In this document: piece after piece, positions 4,619 to 6,927 of the stretch
How the letters are laid out: each line of letters starts with the position of its first letter
How positions within the stretch are numbered: the first letter of the stretch is position 1
Source: an uncultured Kouleothrix sp.
Lineage (GTDB): Bacteria > Chloroflexota > Chloroflexia > Chloroflexales > Roseiflexaceae
Direction of reading: 5' to 3'
NCBI GenBank assembly: GCA_937858455.1
Contig: CALLYN010000771.1
Span: 1 to 6,927 of the forward strand
Length of the DNA: 6,927 nt
The notes under the pieces: generated by a model
Databases searched by the model: none
Told to the model about the DNA's origin: nothing
What the model saw: the letters and a program-made list of their open reading frames with translations, nothing else
Program-made: the position numbers and the translations under genes

Positions 4619-6927
4619 ATGCGCTTCATCTTTCTGACGATGGACGGCAACCACGCGTCGGCGTTGCGCACGGCTGCCGAGCGCTTGCGCCGCGAAAGCG
4701 GTATCGCCCTCGACCTGGGCCTATACGACGCGCCGGCCCTGCGCTCCGAGGCCGATTGGGCCAGGCTGGCCGCCGATGTCGCCGCCGCCGACTTTGTGTA
4801 TGGCGCGATGCTGTTTGGCGAGGAGTACGTGCGGCCGCTGCAGCGCGTGCTGGCCGGCGCGCGCTGCCCGGTGTGCGTGATCACCAGCAACCCGGCGCTC
4901 ATCCGGCTGACCCGGCTGGGCAAGTTCGACCTGCGGGCGCGCGAGCGCGCCGAGGACGCGCCAACCTCGCCGCTGATGGCCTGGGCGCGCAAGTTTCGCC
5001 CGAAGGGCGGCCACGGCGAGGGCCAGCGCCAGCTGGCGGTGCTGCGCAACCTCGGCAAGATCCTGAAGCACATCCCCGGCAAGGCCCGCGACCTGCACAC
5101 CTATATTGCCGTGCACCAGTACTGGATGCACTGCTCGCCCGAGAACCTGCGGCGCATGCTGGCGCTGCTGATCGAGCGCTATGTGCCGGGCTACGGCGGC
5201 CGGCTGGCGATCGAGGAGCCGATCGAGTACCCCGAGGTGGCGCTGCTGCACCCCGACGCGCCGGCGCCGTTTGGCGAGCTGGCCGCGTACCAGAAGTGGC
5301 TGGCCAAAGGCCACGAGCCACGCGCCAAGAGCCAGCCGGCTGGAAAAGGCACCGTCGGCCTGCTCTCGCTGCGCACCGTGGCGCTGAGCGGCAACACCGC
5401 GCATCTCGACGCGCTGTTTCGTGCGCTCGAGGCGCGCGGCCTTGAAGTGCGCATGGCCTATGGCGCCAGCCTCGACTTCCGGCCGGCGATCGATAAGTTC
5501 TTTAAGGCAAAGGACGAGGGGCGAAAGACCAAAGCCGCCGATTCGCTCTTTGCGCTTCGCTCTTCGTCGGATGTGGACGTGCTGCTCAACGGCGCGGGCT
5601 TCTCGCTGATCGGCGGCATGGCCGAGAGCCGGCCCGACGAGGCGCGCGTGGCGCTTGAGGCGCTCGACGTCGGCTATCTCGACATGATCCCGCTGGCGTT
5701 CCAGCGCGTCGAGGAGTGGCAGCGCGACGACACCGGCCTCGCGCCGATTCAGCTGGCCATGAACGTGGCGCTGCCCGAGCTCGACGCCGCGGCCGAGCCG
5801 CTGGTGTTTGGCGGCCCAACCGAGGGCAGCGACCGCTTTGTGGCGCTGCACGACCAGATCGAGCGCGCGGCCGACCGGGTGGCGCGCCGCGTGGCGCTGC
5901 GCCACAAGCCCAACGCCGAGAAGAAGCTGGCCGTGGTGCTGTTCAACTTCCCGCCCACGCTCGGCAACATCGGCACCGCCGCCTACCTCGACGTGTTCGC
6001 CAGCCTGCACGCCCTGATGGTGCGCCTGCGCGCCGAGGGCTACGACGTGGCCGTGCCGCCGACGGCCGACGAGCTGCGCGCGGCGATTGTGGACGGCAAC
6101 GCCCAGGTGTACGGAACCGACGGCAATGTGGCCGCACAGCTGCCGCTGGCCGAGTACCGCCGGCTGTTCCCCGACTACGCCGACATCGAGCCGTTCTGGG
6201 GCCTGGCGCCCGGCGAGCTGCTGAACGACGGCAGGAGCTTCCACATCCTCGGCGCGCGCTTCGGCAAGCTGTTCGTCGGCATCCAGCCGAGCTTTGGCTA
6301 CGAGCGCGACCCGATGCGGCTGCTTATGGCCAAAGACGCCGCGCCGCACCACGGCTTTGCGGCTTTCTACACCTGGATCGATCGCGTGTTCGCCGCCGAC
6401 GCGGTGGTGCACTTCGGCACGCACGGCGCGCTTGAGTTCATGCCTGGCAAGCAGGCCGGCCTCAGCAGCCGCTGCTGGCCGGCGCGGCTGCTCGGCGGCC
6501 TGCCGAACTTCTACTACTACAGCGTCAACAACCCCTCCGAAGCGACCATCGCCAAGCGACGCGGCGCGGCCACGCTGGTGAGCTACATGGTGCCGCCGCT
6601 GCAGCAGGCCGGGCTCTACCGCGGGCTGCGGCTGCTGAAAGACAGCATCGACGGCTACCGCGCCCGCCCGAGCGCCGAGCTGCTGAGCGATATCAAGGCC
6701 CAGGCCGAGCGGCTCGATATCGCGCTGGACGCGCCAGCCGACGATGCCGACGCCTTTGTCGCCGCGCTGGCGCACGAGCTGATCCTGGTCGAGCAGCGCA
6801 TGATCCCGGTGGGCCTGCACGTGCTGGGCAGCACGCCCAGCCCGGCCGAGCTGGCCGATGTCCTCGCGCTGGTGGCGGCGTTCTACCGGCCGGTGCTTGC
6901 GGGCTCGGCCACGCCGGTGCCGCTGCC
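4619..6927 (+). CDS. bchH: Mg-chelatase large subunit BchH, 3'-truncated
   Basis: BchH binds protoporphyrin IX and, with the ATPase subunits BchI and BchD, inserts Mg2+, the first committed step to bacteriochlorophyll. The frame is open from the ATG at 4619 to the window edge, about 769 of a usual 1200-1300 residues. AGAGGT (4609-4614) precedes the start by four bases. The N-terminus MRFIFLTMDGNHASAL begins the family's first domain. Other blocks are FVYGAMLFGEEYV (about 59-71), RLTRLGKFDL (about 96-105) and DLHTYIAVHQYWMHCSPENL (about 158-177). The hallmark HFGTHGALEFMPGKQAG begins at residue 598 and is followed by LPNFYYYSVNNPSEATIAKRRGAATLVSY. CobN of cobalt chelatase shares this fold, but these motifs and the neighbours fit BchH. 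Residues 296-317 look like an in-frame, repeat-derived insertion, and residues 230-244 may be a second short one. Confidence 0.95.
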   Translation, partial: MRFIFLTMDGNHASALRTAAERLRRESGIALDLGLYDAPALRSEADWARLAADVAAADFVYGAMLFGEEYVRPLQRVLAGARCPVCVITSNPALIRLTRLGKFDLRARERAEDAPTSPLMAWARKFRPKGGHGEGQRQLAVLRNLGKILKHIPGKARDLHTYIAVHQYWMHCSPENLRRMLALLIERYVPGYGGRLAIEEPIEYPEVALLHPDAPAPFGELAAYQKWLAKGHEPRAKSQPAGKGTVGLLSLRTVALSGNTAHLDALFRALEARGLEVRMAYGASLDFRPAIDKFFKAKDEGRKTKAADSLFALRSSSDVDVLLNGAGFSLIGGMAESRPDEARVALEALDVGYLDMIPLAFQRVEEWQRDDTGLAPIQLAMNVALPELDAAAEPLVFGGPTEGSDRFVALHDQIERAADRVARRVALRHKPNAEKKLAVVLFNFPPTLGNIGTAAYLDVFASLHALMVRLRAEGYDVAVPPTADELRAAIVDGNAQVYGTDGNVAAQLPLAEYRRLFPDYADIEPFWGLAPGELLNDGRSFHILGARFGKLFVGIQPSFGYERDPMRLLMAKDAAPHHGFAAFYTWIDRVFAADAVVHFGTHGALEFMPGKQAGLSSRCWPARLLGGLPNFYYYSVNNPSEATIAKRRGAATLVSYMVPPLQQAGLYRGLRLLKDSIDGYRARPSAELLSDIKAQAERLDIALDAPADDADAFVAALAHELILVEQRMIPVGLHVLGSTPSPAELADVLALVAAFYRPVLAGSATPVPL
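5306..5350 (+). repeat. Possible short word-repeat insertion in bchH
   Basis: These codons give KGHEPRAKSQPAGKG (about residues 230-244) ahead of the conserved strand GTVGLLSLRT. The DNA contains degenerate GAGCCA/GCGCCA/GAGCCA words like those in the gene gaps (for example 4541-4562). The region is a natural linker in the family, so ordinary divergence is an equally good explanation. Confidence 0.3.
5504..5569 (+). repeat. Palindromic word-repeat element in frame inside bchH
   Basis: Between AIDKFF and SDVDVLLNGAGFSLIGG, which in the family are usually close together, lie about 22 residues (296-317) rich in Lys and Ser. The underlying DNA is a dyad: GACGAGGGGCGAA (5513-5525) pairs with TTCGCTCTTCGTC (5556-5568) over all 13 positions, two as G-U. 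The words GACGA/GGCGAA on one side and their complements on the other match the style of the gap elements. Its base composition is lower in GC than the surrounding gene. Confidence 0.55.

Noticed and set aside
3781..5445. Open frame of 554 codons on the + strand overlapping acsF and bchH
   Set aside because: It is out of frame with both genes, very rich in Arg, Ala and Pro, and has no Shine-Dalgarno or motif support.
4721..6820. Long open frame of 699 codons on the - strand opposite bchH
   Set aside because: It is a shadow of the GC-rich codon pattern of bchH. Its translation is low in complexity (rich in Ala, Arg, Gln, Val and His) and shows no family motif.

Overview
The window is a GC-rich stretch carrying a run of bacteriochlorophyll biosynthesis genes, all on the + strand. 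In order they are: the 3' part of bciB (8-vinyl reductase), bchL (Fe protein of dark-operative protochlorophyllide reductase), bchM (Mg-protoporphyrin IX methyltransferase), an unrecognised 110-residue membrane-anchored protein, acsF (oxygen-dependent Mg-protoporphyrin monomethyl ester cyclase) and the 5' two-thirds of bchH (Mg-chelatase large subunit). The assignments rest on recognisable family motifs. The gene set and the FrhB-type vinyl reductase suggest a filamentous anoxygenic phototroph of the Chloroflexota, probably Roseiflexaceae-like. That placement is inferred from general knowledge and was not tested by a search.

Layout: 1-1026 bciB (start outside the window); 1027-1126 gap with an inverted repeat; 1127-1948 bchL; 1949-2114 gap with an imperfect palindrome, then a short segment that looks like a common dispersed repeat and a possible 7-codon leader overlapping the bchM start; 2115-2819 bchM; 2820-3018 gap packed with four successive inverted repeats; 3019-3351 small hypothetical gene; 3352-3415 gap that is mostly one palindrome plus the acsF ribosome-binding site; 3416-4534 acsF; 4535-4618 gap with another palindrome; 4619-6927 bchH, running off the right edge. 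No gene-free stretch exceeds 200 bases, and I see no RNA gene, CRISPR array or transposase.

The products act in one pathway. BchH, with BchD and BchI elsewhere, inserts Mg into protoporphyrin IX. BchM methylates the product, AcsF closes the isocyclic ring using O2, BchL drives protochlorophyllide reduction with BchN and BchB, and BciB reduces the 8-vinyl group. An O2-using enzyme and an O2-sensitive Fe-S enzyme are therefore encoded side by side.

Two things stand out beyond the known genes. First, the small protein between bchM and acsF has an N-terminal membrane anchor and a row of alternating histidines; its position makes it a candidate accessory factor for the cyclase or methyltransferase. 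Second, every gene junction carries a near-palindrome, most of them built from degenerate short words, and a similar element appears to sit in frame inside bchH. Another such word tract forms the C-terminal tail of BciB.
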